Assembly (NCBI GenBank): GCA_024710905.1
Contig: JANJTV010000108.1
Span: 1-46,135 of the forward strand
From: Anaerolineales bacterium
GTDB lineage: Bacteria; Chloroflexota; Anaerolineae; Anaerolineales; Villigracilaceae
Reading direction: 5' to 3'
Length of the DNA: 46,135 bases
Shown here: piece after piece, positions 8,625-16,016 of the stretch
Layout of the letters: each line of letters begins with the position of its first letter
Numbering within the stretch: position 1 is the stretch's first letter
Translations under genes and position numbers: made by a program
Notes under the pieces: generated by a model
The model's input: the letters and a program-made list of their open reading frames with translations, nothing else
Databases searched by the model: none
What the model was told of the DNA's origin: nothing

Positions 8625-9181
8625 TAGCGGTTGCCTCCAATGAGTTTTTCAACTCTTGCCCGCAGGGAGGCTTCTGTCATCGGGCCGCCAATGACCACCT
8701 CGCGGACAATGCCGTTAGTGTCGACAAAGAAGGTGGTTGGCAGGGCGTTGACCAGGTAGGCACGGGTTACACTTCCATCTGCATCCAGAGGCACAGGAAA
8801 GGTCAGGTTGTAGTCCTGTACAAAGGCCAGGGCGCGCTGCGGGTCATCCTGGATGGTGGAGTTGACGGCCAGTACAATCAGGCCGCCTGGCTGGTATTCT
8901 TCGTAAATGGCCTGGATGGCAGGCATTTCGGCTTTGCATGGCTCGCACCAGCTGGCCCAAATATTGATCAGAACCGGTTTCCCGCGCAGATCAGAAAGGC
9001 GAACACTCTCCCCGGTCTGGGTGGTCAGCTCAAAATCAGGGGCGGCAAAACCGGTTCTGGGTGAGGTAATCCCGGTTGTGGCTGGCAAGCCATCCGGTTC
9101 GGCGGAAAACCAGATCCAGGTCAGGCCCAGGGCAAGCAATAGCACCCGTAAGGCGATTTTCCCTTGTTGCGAAATTTTCAT
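8624..9181 (-). CDS. TlpA/ResA-type membrane-anchored thiol-disulfide oxidoreductase
   Basis: The protein has 185 residues: an N-terminal signal anchor (about 9-26), then an AlkyI/redoxin thioredoxin fold starting at APDFELTTQTGE. The active site is WASWCEPCK (C79, C82), followed by the cis-Pro segment NALPTTFFVD. Proteins of this type reduce disulfides outside the membrane, for example in cytochrome c maturation, or guard exported proteins. A GAGG lies before the ATG. It is co-transcribed with the Lgt-like gene. Nothing in the window points to a specific partner. Confidence 0.88.
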   Translation of the reverse strand: MKISQQGKIALRVLLLALGLTWIWFSAEPDGLPATTGITSPRTGFAAPDFELTTQTGESVRLSDLRGKPVLINIWASWCEPCKAEMPAIQAIYEEYQPGGLIVLAVNSTIQDDPQRALAFVQDYNLTFPVPLDADGSVTRAYLVNALPTTFFVDTNGIVREVVIGGPMTEASLRARVEKLIGGNR

Positions 9182-9228
9182 TTTTCCTCTACACTATAGG
9201 TGATATTTTACCAATTTGATGCGAGCCT

Positions 9229-9990
9229 ATGATAATTGATACGATGACTTTTGTTGGCGTGGATACTGCTGGCGGGCGAACCCCGTTCACTTATGCTGCA
9301 TTGGATCACCGCGGCAAGCTGCAGGCCCTGGCGGATGGCAGCCTGGAGGATGTGCTGGCTTTCCTGGCTGGCCTGGGGCAGGCATTTGTGGCGGTCAATG
9401 CGCCGCCGCGCCCAAATATCGGTCTGGTGAAAGAACGTGCCAGCCTGTCCGCGGTGCATTTCCCGGGCCGGAACACTGAAATGCGCATGGCGGAAAGTGA
9501 ACTGCGCGAGCGGGGCATCCAGGTGGCCAGCACACCTTCACGGCGGGAAATGTGTGCTCACTGGGTGCAGGAGGGTTTTTCACTGTATGCCCACCTGTCC
9601 TCTGCCGGGTTTAAGCCGTACCCCAAGGGTGATGAACCGTTCCAGTGGCTGGAGACCCACCCGCAGGCCTGCTTTGCAGTGCTGCTGGGTCAATTGCCAT
9701 TGTCCCGCACCACAATCGAAGGACGTTTACAGCGCCAACTGGCCTTGTTTGAAGCGGGTCTGGATGTCCGGGATGCGATGGAGTATTTTGAAGAAATCAC
9801 CCGCCATCGGTTGTTGCGTGGCATCTTGCCGGTTGAGCAGGTCTATTTGGCCGAAGAGTTGGATGCGTTGGCGGCGGCGCATATGGCACTGATGGCAGCC
9901 ACTGAGCCGGAAAAGATTTCAGCCGCCGGGGATGCCCGCGAAGGGTTGATTTACCTGCCTGCCAGCGACTTAAAAGAAAACTATCGTTGA
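9229..9990 (+). CDS. DUF429 family protein
   Basis: The protein has 253 residues with an RNase H-like fold signature: VGVDTAGGRTPF near the start, AVNAPPRPN around 55-65, and the closing LDALAAAHMAL helix. These are landmarks of DUF429 proteins, whose biochemical role I do not know. The start may be ATG 9229 or ATG 9244 (MTFVGVD), since no clear RBS is seen; the domain begins right after the second. It is divergent from the TlpA-like gene (47-bp gap) and its 3' end overlaps the AhpD-like gene tail-to-tail by 10 bases. Confidence 0.75.
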   Translation: MIIDTMTFVGVDTAGGRTPFTYAALDHRGKLQALADGSLEDVLAFLAGLGQAFVAVNAPPRPNIGLVKERASLSAVHFPGRNTEMRMAESELRERGIQVASTPSRREMCAHWVQEGFSLYAHLSSAGFKPYPKGDEPFQWLETHPQACFAVLLGQLPLSRTTIEGRLQRQLALFEAGLDVRDAMEYFEEITRHRLLRGILPVEQVYLAEELDALAAAHMALMAATEPEKISAAGDAREGLIYLPASDLKENYR

Positions 9991-10535
9991 TCGCCTGGCA
10001 TCCAGGCTTCGCGGTCCACGCCAAGCGCATCGGCGATGCGATTAATATAGTTGAAGTAAGAAATCACCTGGGTTGCATCCACGATGTCCCGCTCGGTTAG
10101 CCCGATGGCCCGCAGCGGGTCAATGTCGCTGGCCTGCATGGCGGCGGGGTTCAAGGTCAGTTTCTCGGCGTATTCGCAGAGTGCCTGAAGGCGCGGTGTC
10201 AGGCTGGCAGACCGAAAATCCTTCTTGATTGCTTCGACAAACTCATCATCCCTGACCAGGGCGCGGAGGTCTTCTCCGTGAGAGTGTGTTCAATAAAAGC
10301 AGTGGTTAACCTGCGAAACAACCGTTGCCAGCATCTCCCGTTCGGCGCGGCTGAGGCCCGATTTGCCGAACATGATCGCCTTGTACATTGCGATCGAGGC
10401 GTGCAGGCTGTCCGCGTTCTGGCTTTGGACTTGCAGGATTTGTGCCACGTACCCGGCGCGCGCCATTGCGGCGTCGTACTCTTCCTTCAACCTTCCAGTG
10501 GCATTGGCGGGGCCGATGATTTCAATATGCGCCAT
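9981..10535 (-). CDS. AhpD-like peroxidase-related protein, probable selenoprotein (CxxU)
   Basis: Read through one in-frame TGA (10290-10292), this frame encodes 184 residues and ends at TAG 9981-9983. The family is the carboxymuconolactone decarboxylase/AhpD-like group (peroxidase-related enzymes of about 180 residues). The active site normally reads NxCxYCxxxH; here it is NHCFY-TGA-THSHGEDL, so the TGA (codon 82) stands exactly at the second, attacking Cys, with C79, H84 and H86 kept. The frame is the same on both sides, with good coding sequence after the TGA (LTPRLQALCEYAEKLTLNP, GLTERDIVDATQVISYFNYI). A GGAGG precedes ATG 10535. The role would be thiol-dependent peroxide or hydroperoxide reduction. 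A nonsense mutation is the alternative. No sel genes are visible in this window. Confidence 0.8.
10250..10278 (-). promoter_or_regulatory. Candidate bacterial SECIS hairpins after the in-frame TGA
   Basis: On the minus-strand RNA, two small hairpins follow the UGA. The first is CGGAG-AAGAC-CUCCG (10278-10264), with its loop starting 17 nt after the UGA. The second is CCCU-GGUC-AGGG (10261-10250), with its loop starting 33 nt after. Bacterial SECIS elements place a loop with an early G about 16-37 nt after the UGA; the second hairpin's GGUC loop also resembles the GGUC in the E. coli fdhF SECIS loop. Which one SelB would bind cannot be decided by eye. Confidence 0.5.
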
Positions 10536-10548
10536 TTTTCCTCCACGA

Positions 10549-10554
10549 TATAAT
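10549..10554 (+). promoter_or_regulatory. -10 box of the alcohol dehydrogenase gene
   Basis: A perfect TATAAT lies 26 bases before the ATG, in the 45-bp gap between the divergent AhpD-like and dehydrogenase genes. No good -35 is visible. Confidence 0.5.
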
Positions 10555-10580
10555 TTTTTTATTCTACAACAGGAGTCGTC

Positions 10581-11789
10581 ATGAAAGCCATTTATGTGGA
10601 CAAGGACATCCCGCGCATTCTGCTGACCAAGGCCATCAGCCCGCTATGGCCCGATTTTGTCTGGACTCCGCTGGCCGCTGCCCGGGTGGGACTGCTGCCC
10701 GATGTGCCGCTGCCAGGCCCGGATTGGGTGCGGCTCAGGAACCTGGCCTGTGGCATTTGCGCGTCTGACCTGTCGCTGCTTTACGTGCAGGCGGATCCAT
10801 CTGTGGGGCCGGCGGCACTGCCTGGTCTGAGCCGGTTTTGGCTGGGGCACGAGGTTGTCTCGGAGGTTGTGGAGGCAGGCCCGGGGGTGACCCGCCTGAA
10901 AGTGGGCGACCGGGTAATTATGGATACTTATTTTGCCGGCTCCAATTGCCTGACGCTGGGGATCGATCCGCCCTGCCGCTATTGTGCTGAAGATGACCAC
11001 CATTTTTGTGTCAATAAATCTGAGCCCGGGCCGCATGGCGCAGGTGGCGGCTTTGGCGACCAGTATGTAGCCCACGAGAGCGAAGTGTACCCGGTGAATG
11101 CAGCCATGGATATTGAAACAGCTGCACTGATTGAGCCGGTTTCGATTGGCGTGCATGGTGTGTTGCGCACCCCTCCCCCGCCGGACGGCAAGGTGCTGGT
11201 GTATGGCTGCGGGATCATTGGCCTGACGATGATTATGAGCTTGAAGGCATTCTTCCCGCAGGTGGAGGTGACAGCCATTGCGCGATACCCCTTCCAGGCG
11301 GTGATGGCGGAACAACTGGGCGCAAAACATATCCTGCGTAAGCCCGATTACCCGGCCATCGCCCGGCTGACGGGTGGCAAGTTCTTTACCGGCCCGCTCA
11401 ACAAGGGAATTGTGGTCGGCGGCTACGATGTGGTATATGATTGTGTGGGTAGTTCGCAAACGTTGACCGACAGCCTGCGTTGGACGCGCGCCAACGGCGC
11501 GGTGCAGATCGTCGGCCTGCATTTTTCGCCGATGGCAAAGATCGACCTGACACCGGTCTGGTATCACCACATTGACCTGGTTGGTTCATACGGGCATGGG
11601 TATAGCGAGTTTAATGGCAGTCGCCAGCATGATTACGCCTGGATAGATGCTCTATTGAGGTCCGGGGAGATGGATTTCACCGGCCTGGTGACGCATCGTT
11701 TCCCACCGGGAGATTACAAAAAGGCCATCCGTATGGCATCGGCCAAAGGCAAGGCCGGGGCGATCAAGGTCATGTTCAGGCATGATTAA
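10581..11789 (+). CDS. Zinc-dependent medium-chain alcohol dehydrogenase family protein
   Basis: The protein has 402 residues. The GroES-like half carries CGICASD (57-63) and GHEVVSEV, which hold catalytic zinc ligands, plus a four-Cys structural zinc lobe around 130-155 (spacing as in PPCRYCAEDDHHFC). The Rossmann half has the NAD(P) loop VYGCGIIGLT near 210. Such enzymes oxidise alcohols, polyols or threonine; the substrate here cannot be told. AGGAG at 10571 fixes the start. It stands alone between a divergent gene and its own terminator. Confidence 0.85.
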   Translation: MKAIYVDKDIPRILLTKAISPLWPDFVWTPLAAARVGLLPDVPLPGPDWVRLRNLACGICASDLSLLYVQADPSVGPAALPGLSRFWLGHEVVSEVVEAGPGVTRLKVGDRVIMDTYFAGSNCLTLGIDPPCRYCAEDDHHFCVNKSEPGPHGAGGGFGDQYVAHESEVYPVNAAMDIETAALIEPVSIGVHGVLRTPPPPDGKVLVYGCGIIGLTMIMSLKAFFPQVEVTAIARYPFQAVMAEQLGAKHILRKPDYPAIARLTGGKFFTGPLNKGIVVGGYDVVYDCVGSSQTLTDSLRWTRANGAVQIVGLHFSPMAKIDLTPVWYHHIDLVGSYGHGYSEFNGSRQHDYAWIDALLRSGEMDFTGLVTHRFPPGDYKKAIRMASAKGKAGAIKVMFRHD

Positions 11790-11823
11790 AAATAAACCTT
11801 CCCGAAGGGAAGGTTTATTTTTA
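11787..11823. terminator. Bidirectional terminator between convergent genes
   Basis: A perfect 16-bp stem (11788-11803 with 11807-11822) with a GAA loop has an A-run on one side and a T-run on the other, so it can serve both the dehydrogenase (plus) and the small membrane protein gene (minus). Confidence 0.9.
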
Positions 11824-11851
11824 CGCCGCCGGTGTGCTGGTTTGTTGAGAC

Positions 11852-12022
11852 TTACAGGCCTTTTAAGAAAAGACCGGCGGCCAGGAGGGCGTAGCCGGCG
11901 ACAACGAACCAGAAAGCAAAACCGGAAACGAAGGGGATGCTGACGAACGTGGCAAGGATGCCAAGTACAGCAAGGACGAGGGAAATCCAAAAAGTGATCT
12001 GTTTAGGGGGGGTGAGTTTCAT
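11852..12022 (-). CDS. Small membrane protein (56 aa), unknown function
   Basis: The reading frame encodes 56 residues: MKLTPPKQITFW, then two hydrophobic helices (about 11-29 and 33-53) split by IPFVSG. AAGGAG lies 9 bases before the ATG, a promoter-like pair lies upstream (12054-12081) and a bidirectional terminator lies downstream, so it looks like a complete single-gene unit. Small two-helix proteins of this kind are common in Anaerolineae-like genomes as far as I know, but I recognise no function. Confidence 0.65.
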   Translation of the reverse strand: MKLTPPKQITFWISLVLAVLGILATFVSIPFVSGFAFWFVVAGYALLAAGLFLKGL

Positions 12023-12053
12023 TGCAATTCTCCTTATGATTACCCAGCGGCTT

Positions 12054-12081
12054 ATATTAATAATAACCCAAATCTTGGCAA
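12054..12081 (-). promoter_or_regulatory. Putative promoter of the 56-aa membrane protein
   Basis: On the minus strand TTGCCA (12076-12081) and TAATAT (12054-12059) are 16 bases apart, just after the ABC-F stop codon. The expected start site leaves a leader of about 25 bases with an AAGGAG. Confidence 0.5.
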
Positions 12082-12085
12082 AATG

Positions 12086-13720
12086 TTACAGCGGGTTTCG
12101 AATAAGTTTTTGCCCTTCCACTTCCCAGGTTTCATTTGCGAATTGTTGGATGAAATAACGGTCATGCACCACAGCCAGGATGGTTCCGTTGAACTGATCC
12201 AGCGCCTGCTCGAAGCGTGTTCGTGAGGGAATGTCGAGGTGGTTAATCGGCTCATCCAGTAGCAGGAAATTGCAGCCCTGTGCCACCAGTATGGCCAGTT
12301 GCAGGCGTGCCCGTTCGCCAAAGGAGAGCTCTCCCACGGGGCGCAGCGGATCATCCCCGCTGAACAGGAAGGCGTGCAGGAAGGTGCGCGCTTCCGTTTG
12401 TGGCAGGCTGGCTTGTTGCTGGATGGTTTGCAGGACAGTCTGGTGAAGCTCCAGGGTTTCTTGTTCCTGGCTCATGTAGCCGAGGTGTACAGAGCTCCCC
12501 AGTCGAATGGAACCTGCCAGCGGTGCAACCTGGCCGATGATGGTCTTGAGCAGGGTGCTTTTACCGCTGCCGTTTTCACCGGTCAGCACCACGCGCGAGC
12601 CGCCTCGCAGATAGAGGCTGATGTTTGTCAAGAGTGGCCCAGTTTGGGCATACCCCACAGTCAGGTCCTCTAAAACAAGCACATCACGGCTGACATGGGT
12701 TAGGTTTGAGAATTCCAGTTTCATTTTCCAGGCGGCCTGGGCAGGTTTCTCCACGCGCTCATCGGTCATCAGGGTTTCAATGCGATGTTCAAGGTTTTTT
12801 GCCTTCCCCGCCACCCGTTTGGTGGCCCGGTTGCCAAAGAAACCCTTCGCAAACGTATCGCCACTGTCGGCCTTTCCACCTTTTTTCATGCGGGTCAGGC
12901 TGCGCAGGTGGTTGGCTGCGCGTTTCAGCGAGGCGATTTCATCCTGCCAATCGGCGTATTGCTGGGCATGTTTTTCCTGCTCGGACATTTTTTGTTCGAG
13001 GTAAGCGCTGTAATTGCCTGCGTATTGCTTCAGGGTGTGGCTGGCCGGATCCAGTTCGAGGATCTGCGTGACGGTATGATCGAGGAACATGCGGTCGTGC
13101 GAGACGACCAGTACCGCGCCGTGGTAGTGTTGCAGCCAGGCTTCCAGCCACTCCAGCATGTGGATGTCGAGGTGATTGGTCGGTTCGTCAAGCAGGAGCA
13201 ATTCCGGGGATTGGAGCAAGAGGCGGGCCAACGACAGGCGTGTTTTCTGGCCGCCGCTCAGGGTGGAGACAGGCTGGTGGCCGGGCAGGGCATCCAGGCC
13301 CAGGGTGGCAAGGATTTCGCGGGTGTGTTCCGGGCCGGGCAATACGGAAAGTTGCCGCAGCGCTTCGTCGTAGCGGGCTTGAAGCAAAATGTCCTGCGGT
13401 TTGGCAGCCAGTTGTGCGGCAACCTGCTCCAGTACATCGGCGGGATTACTTTCAGCCAGGGTAAGTGCCTCGGACAGGAGACAGGTTGGGGGGAGTTCAA
13501 ATCCCTGCGGCAGGTAGCCCGGGTGCAGGCCCGGTTGATTTAACGTCACCTGCCCGGAGTCGGCAGTCTCCTCCCCGATTAAAATCCTTAAGAGCGTGGT
13601 CTTGCCGCACCCGTTGGGGCCAACCAGCCCGGCGCGTTCGCCGCGATTAAGAGTGAAGGTGATATTTTTGAGAACGGGGTGAAGCCCGTAGGATTTGGTA
13701 ATTTGGTGAACTGTAAGCAT
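12086..13720 (-). CDS. ABC-F family ATPase, possible ribosome-protection (antibiotic resistance) type
   Basis: The protein has 544 residues: two ABC ATPase domains without membrane segments. Domain 1 has Walker A GPNGCGKTT (34-42), signature LSGGQKTRL and Walker B LLLLDEPTNHLD. A charged linker of about 80 residues (MKKGGKAD..., the P-site interaction arm) follows. Domain 2 has GENGSGKST, LSFGERARLQLA and DEPINHLD. ABC-F proteins bind the ribosomal E site; some remove drugs from the peptidyl transferase centre, others help stalled translation. ATG 13720, six bases after GAGG, is a better start than the TTG at 13726. The leader with a short ORF and an attenuator favours the resistance-type role, but this is inference. 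Confidence 0.85.
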   Translation of the reverse strand: MLTVHQITKSYGLHPVLKNITFTLNRGERAGLVGPNGCGKTTLLRILIGEETADSGQVTLNQPGLHPGYLPQGFELPPTCLLSEALTLAESNPADVLEQVAAQLAAKPQDILLQARYDEALRQLSVLPGPEHTREILATLGLDALPGHQPVSTLSGGQKTRLSLARLLLQSPELLLLDEPTNHLDIHMLEWLEAWLQHYHGAVLVVSHDRMFLDHTVTQILELDPASHTLKQYAGNYSAYLEQKMSEQEKHAQQYADWQDEIASLKRAANHLRSLTRMKKGGKADSGDTFAKGFFGNRATKRVAGKAKNLEHRIETLMTDERVEKPAQAAWKMKLEFSNLTHVSRDVLVLEDLTVGYAQTGPLLTNISLYLRGGSRVVLTGENGSGKSTLLKTIIGQVAPLAGSIRLGSSVHLGYMSQEQETLELHQTVLQTIQQQASLPQTEARTFLHAFLFSGDDPLRPVGELSFGERARLQLAILVAQGCNFLLLDEPINHLDIPSRTRFEQALDQFNGTILAVVHDRYFIQQFANETWEVEGQKLIRNPL

Positions 13721-13734
13721 GTGCAACCTCGCAG

Positions 13735-13794
13735 ATTAAAAACAAAAGCCAGGGGCCAACGCCCCCGGCCATGATCATGGCGGGCGATACCCCG
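13735..13794 (-). promoter_or_regulatory. Terminator/antiterminator attenuator in the ABC-F leader
   Basis: In the minus-strand RNA, the arm 13769-13761 pairs with 13756-13748 (9 bp, one G-U) with a GUUG loop, and a U-rich run follows (13747-13735): an intrinsic terminator 15 bases before the gene. The same 5' arm can instead pair with the segment just upstream: 13786-13777 (CGCCCGCCAU) with 13772-13760 (AUGGCCGGGGGCG), forming an antiterminator. A further upstream CGGGG (13794-13790) can pair with CGCCCG and block the antiterminator. This set of mutually exclusive stems is typical of transcription attenuation. Confidence 0.7.
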
Positions 13795-13810
13795 AAAAAA
13801 CAGGTTTTGT

Positions 13811-13828
13811 TTAGCGGTTGCTCAGCAT
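13811..13828 (-). CDS. Leader peptide MLSNR upstream of the ABC-F gene
   Basis: Five codons plus stop (MLSNR, TAA) are preceded by AGGAG at 13839-13843 with 10-base spacing. It lies between the promoter and the attenuator, so a drug-stalled ribosome here could shift the balance of the downstream hairpins. The peptide is too short to judge by sequence alone. Confidence 0.45.
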   Translation of the reverse strand: MLSNR

Positions 13829-13862
13829 TCCCAATTTACTCCTGAATCAGTACGGTAAACTA

Positions 13863-13888
13863 ATTATACCTGATTTTTTACCTGTCAA
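13863..13888 (-). promoter_or_regulatory. Promoter of the ABC-F leader
   Basis: On the minus strand TATAAT (13863-13868) lies downstream of TTGACA (13883-13888). The spacer is only 14 bases; a shift of two bases (TTTTGA) gives 16. The predicted start site is just upstream of the leader ORF and its AGGAG. Confidence 0.6.
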
Positions 13889-13959
13889 AACGTATCCATT
13901 TTTTTGGGCGGGTGTTTCCCCCTAAAGGAATTTCTTATAGAATTGTTATATAAATGGGC

Positions 13960-13965
13960 TATAAT
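13960..13965 (+). promoter_or_regulatory. -10 box of the pyruvate dehydrogenase operon
   Basis: TATAAT lies 88 bases before the E1alpha ATG. The -35 region is AT-rich without a clear match. The leader contains the hairpin at 13997-14023. Confidence 0.5.
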
Positions 13966-13996
13966 TCGGCCAACGTTGTATGAATTCAATTGCCTG

Positions 13997-14023
13997 GCCG
14001 GGCGCTATCCCGGCTGTTTTTTT
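13997..14023 (+). terminator. Terminator-like hairpin in the leader of the pyruvate dehydrogenase operon
   Basis: A 6-bp GC-only stem (13997-14002 with 14009-14014) is followed by TGTTTTTTT. No gene on this strand ends upstream, since the neighbour runs the other way, so it most likely acts as an attenuator of the operon rather than a gene-end terminator. Confidence 0.6.
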
Positions 14024-14053
14024 GTCATCATCCCGTTTTTCATGGAGAGAGTT

Positions 14054-15013
14054 ATGGATAAAGACAAGCAGTTGCAAATGTATTATGAAATGGTGCTGAT
14101 TCGTCGTATTGAGGAAAAGGCGGCTGAAGAGTACCAGAAGGGCCAGATTGGCGGTTTCCTGCATTTATATATCGGCCAGGAAGCCGTCTCGACTGGCCTG
14201 ATCGCTGCCCGCAAGCCCACAGACCGTGTTATTACTGCCTATCGTGACCATGGCGTGGCCATCAATTGTGGCCTTTCTGCCAATGAAGTGATGGCAGAAT
14301 TGTTTGGCAAGGCTACAGGCATGTCCAAGGGTAAGGGGGGCTCGATGCACATGGCCAGCGTGGAGAAGAACATGTGGGGCGGGCACGCCATTGTGGGCGG
14401 ACACCTGCCGGTTGCCGCTGGCCTGGCACTGGGCGACCAGTACGCTGGTGACAAAAACGTCACGATTTGCATGTTTGGCGACGGTGCAACCAACATTGGT
14501 TACTTTCATGAAGCGCTCAATCTGAGCAAGGTCTGGAACCTGCCTGTCTTGTGGGTGTGTGAGAACAACCTGTATGGCATGGGTACGGCTGTGGAACGCG
14601 CCTCGGCGGTCAGCGAAATCCGCCAGAAGGCCGAGGGGTATGGCATTCCGAATGAGCGCATCGAGGGCATGGATGTGATGAAGGTCTACGAAGCCAGCAA
14701 GAAGGCCATTGAGTATGTGCGCGAGAACGGCCCTTACATGCTGGAAATCATCACCTATCGTTTCATGGGCCATTCCATGGGCGACCCGCAACGCTACCGT
14801 ACCCAGGATGAAGTCAAGAAATGGCAGGACAATGACCCGATCGGCATTTTCCGCAAGAGTCTGATCAAGAAGAAGGTCGCCACCGAAGCCCAGCTGGACG
14901 AATTGGACGACAAGGCCATGGCTGATGCCACCAAATCGGTTGAATTTGCCTATGCCAGCCCGGAACCTGCGCCTGAAGAACTGTGGACTGATATTTACGC
15001 CGACCCCGCGTAG
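14054..15013 (+). CDS. pdhA: Pyruvate (2-oxoacid/acetoin) dehydrogenase E1 component, alpha subunit
   Basis: The protein has 319 residues. The thiamine pyrophosphate motif runs from GDGATN (142-147) to the NN at 171-172. The SMHM segment and the phosphorylation-loop-like HSMGDPQRYR are also kept. It binds TPP together with E1beta and decarboxylates the 2-oxoacid. Upstream codons remain open, but GGAGAG at 14044 makes ATG 14054 the best start. It is the first gene of an E1alpha-E1beta-E2 operon. Members of this family also act on acetoin or branched-chain acids, so pyruvate is likely but not proven. No E3 gene follows. Confidence 0.9.
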   Translation: MDKDKQLQMYYEMVLIRRIEEKAAEEYQKGQIGGFLHLYIGQEAVSTGLIAARKPTDRVITAYRDHGVAINCGLSANEVMAELFGKATGMSKGKGGSMHMASVEKNMWGGHAIVGGHLPVAAGLALGDQYAGDKNVTICMFGDGATNIGYFHEALNLSKVWNLPVLWVCENNLYGMGTAVERASAVSEIRQKAEGYGIPNERIEGMDVMKVYEASKKAIEYVRENGPYMLEIITYRFMGHSMGDPQRYRTQDEVKKWQDNDPIGIFRKSLIKKKVATEAQLDELDDKAMADATKSVEFAYASPEPAPEELWTDIYADPA

Positions 15014-15041
15014 GCGTTTGAGAACAACGAGGAAATAACTT

Positions 15042-16016
15042 ATGGCTAGAATTTTGATGCGTGAAGCAATTTCGCAGGCCCTGCGCGAGGAAATGCAGCG
15101 TGACCCCAGCGTGTTCATCCTGGGCGAGGAAGTGGGCGTCTGGGGCGGTACGTATGCCGTCACCAAAGGTTTTTACGATGAGTTTGGTGCAGAACGGGTT
15201 AAAGATACCCCGATTGCCGAAAATGCCATCATCGGCGCGGCGATTGGCGCGGCCATGGTGGGCCAGCGCCCGATTGCTGAATTAATGACGATTAACTTTG
15301 CCTTTTCAGCCATGGATTACATCGTCAACCAGGCGGCCAAACTGCGTTATATGTTCGGCGGGCAATTCAAGCTGCCGCTGGTCATCCGTGCGGTGGGCGG
15401 CGGCGGCCGCCAGCTCGGCGCGACCCACTCCCAGACCCCGGATGCGATTTTTGCGCATTTCCCCGGCCTGAAGGTGGTCAGCCCCGGCACGCCGGAAGAC
15501 GCCAAGGGCCTGCTGAAGGCGGCCATCCGTTCTGATGACCCGATCCTGTTCATTGAGCATGCCACCATGTACCAGGTGCGCGGCGAAGTACAGGATGGCG
15601 ATTTCACCATCCCGATTGGCAAATCCAAGGTCCAGCGCACGGGCAAGGATGTCACCATTGTGACCTACTGCAAGGGCCTGGAGCTTTCCATGCTGGCTGC
15701 AGACCAGCTTGCCAAAGAAGGCATCGAAGCAGAGATCGTTGACCTGCGCACCCTGCGTCCGCTGGATATGGAACCCGTGCTGGAATCCTTCAAAAAGACC
15801 AATCGTGCGGTGGTTGTTGAAGAAGGCTGGAAGTCCTACGGCGTCGGTTCCGAGGTGGTCAGCCGCATCTACGAAGAAGCCTTTGATTATGCTGACGCGC
15901 CGGTCATCCGTGTGGCGCAAAAAGAAGTTCCCCTGCCTTACAACCGCACCCTTGAACAGTCGGCCCTGCCGCAGGTCGCCGACGTGTACAATGCCGTCAA
16001 GGAGGTACTGAAGTAA
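15042..16016 (+). CDS. pdhB: Pyruvate (2-oxoacid/acetoin) dehydrogenase E1 component, beta subunit
   Basis: The protein has 324 residues and is a transketolase-like beta subunit: FILGEEVGVWGGTYAVTKGF near the start, the middle VGGGGRQLGATHSQ and the C-terminal transketolase domain with VDLRTLRPLD. It completes the E1 active site with the alpha subunit. GAGGA lies about 9 bases before the ATG. It ends in TAATG, overlapping the E2 start by one base. Confidence 0.92.
   Translation: MARILMREAISQALREEMQRDPSVFILGEEVGVWGGTYAVTKGFYDEFGAERVKDTPIAENAIIGAAIGAAMVGQRPIAELMTINFAFSAMDYIVNQAAKLRYMFGGQFKLPLVIRAVGGGGRQLGATHSQTPDAIFAHFPGLKVVSPGTPEDAKGLLKAAIRSDDPILFIEHATMYQVRGEVQDGDFTIPIGKSKVQRTGKDVTIVTYCKGLELSMLAADQLAKEGIEAEIVDLRTLRPLDMEPVLESFKKTNRAVVVEEGWKSYGVGSEVVSRIYEEAFDYADAPVIRVAQKEVPLPYNRTLEQSALPQVADVYNAVKEVLK

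Noticed and set aside
9981-10535. Frameshift or split-gene explanation for the AhpD-like gene
   Set aside because: The reading frame is the same before and after the TGA; only one codon is affected, so no frameshift is needed.
10278-10553. 91-codon plus-strand frame opposite the AhpD-like gene
   Set aside because: It is the antisense of a recognisable protein family and has no RBS.
13904-14053. N-terminal extension of the E1alpha gene
   Set aside because: It covers the promoter and leader hairpin; the family N-terminus and RBS place the start at 14054.
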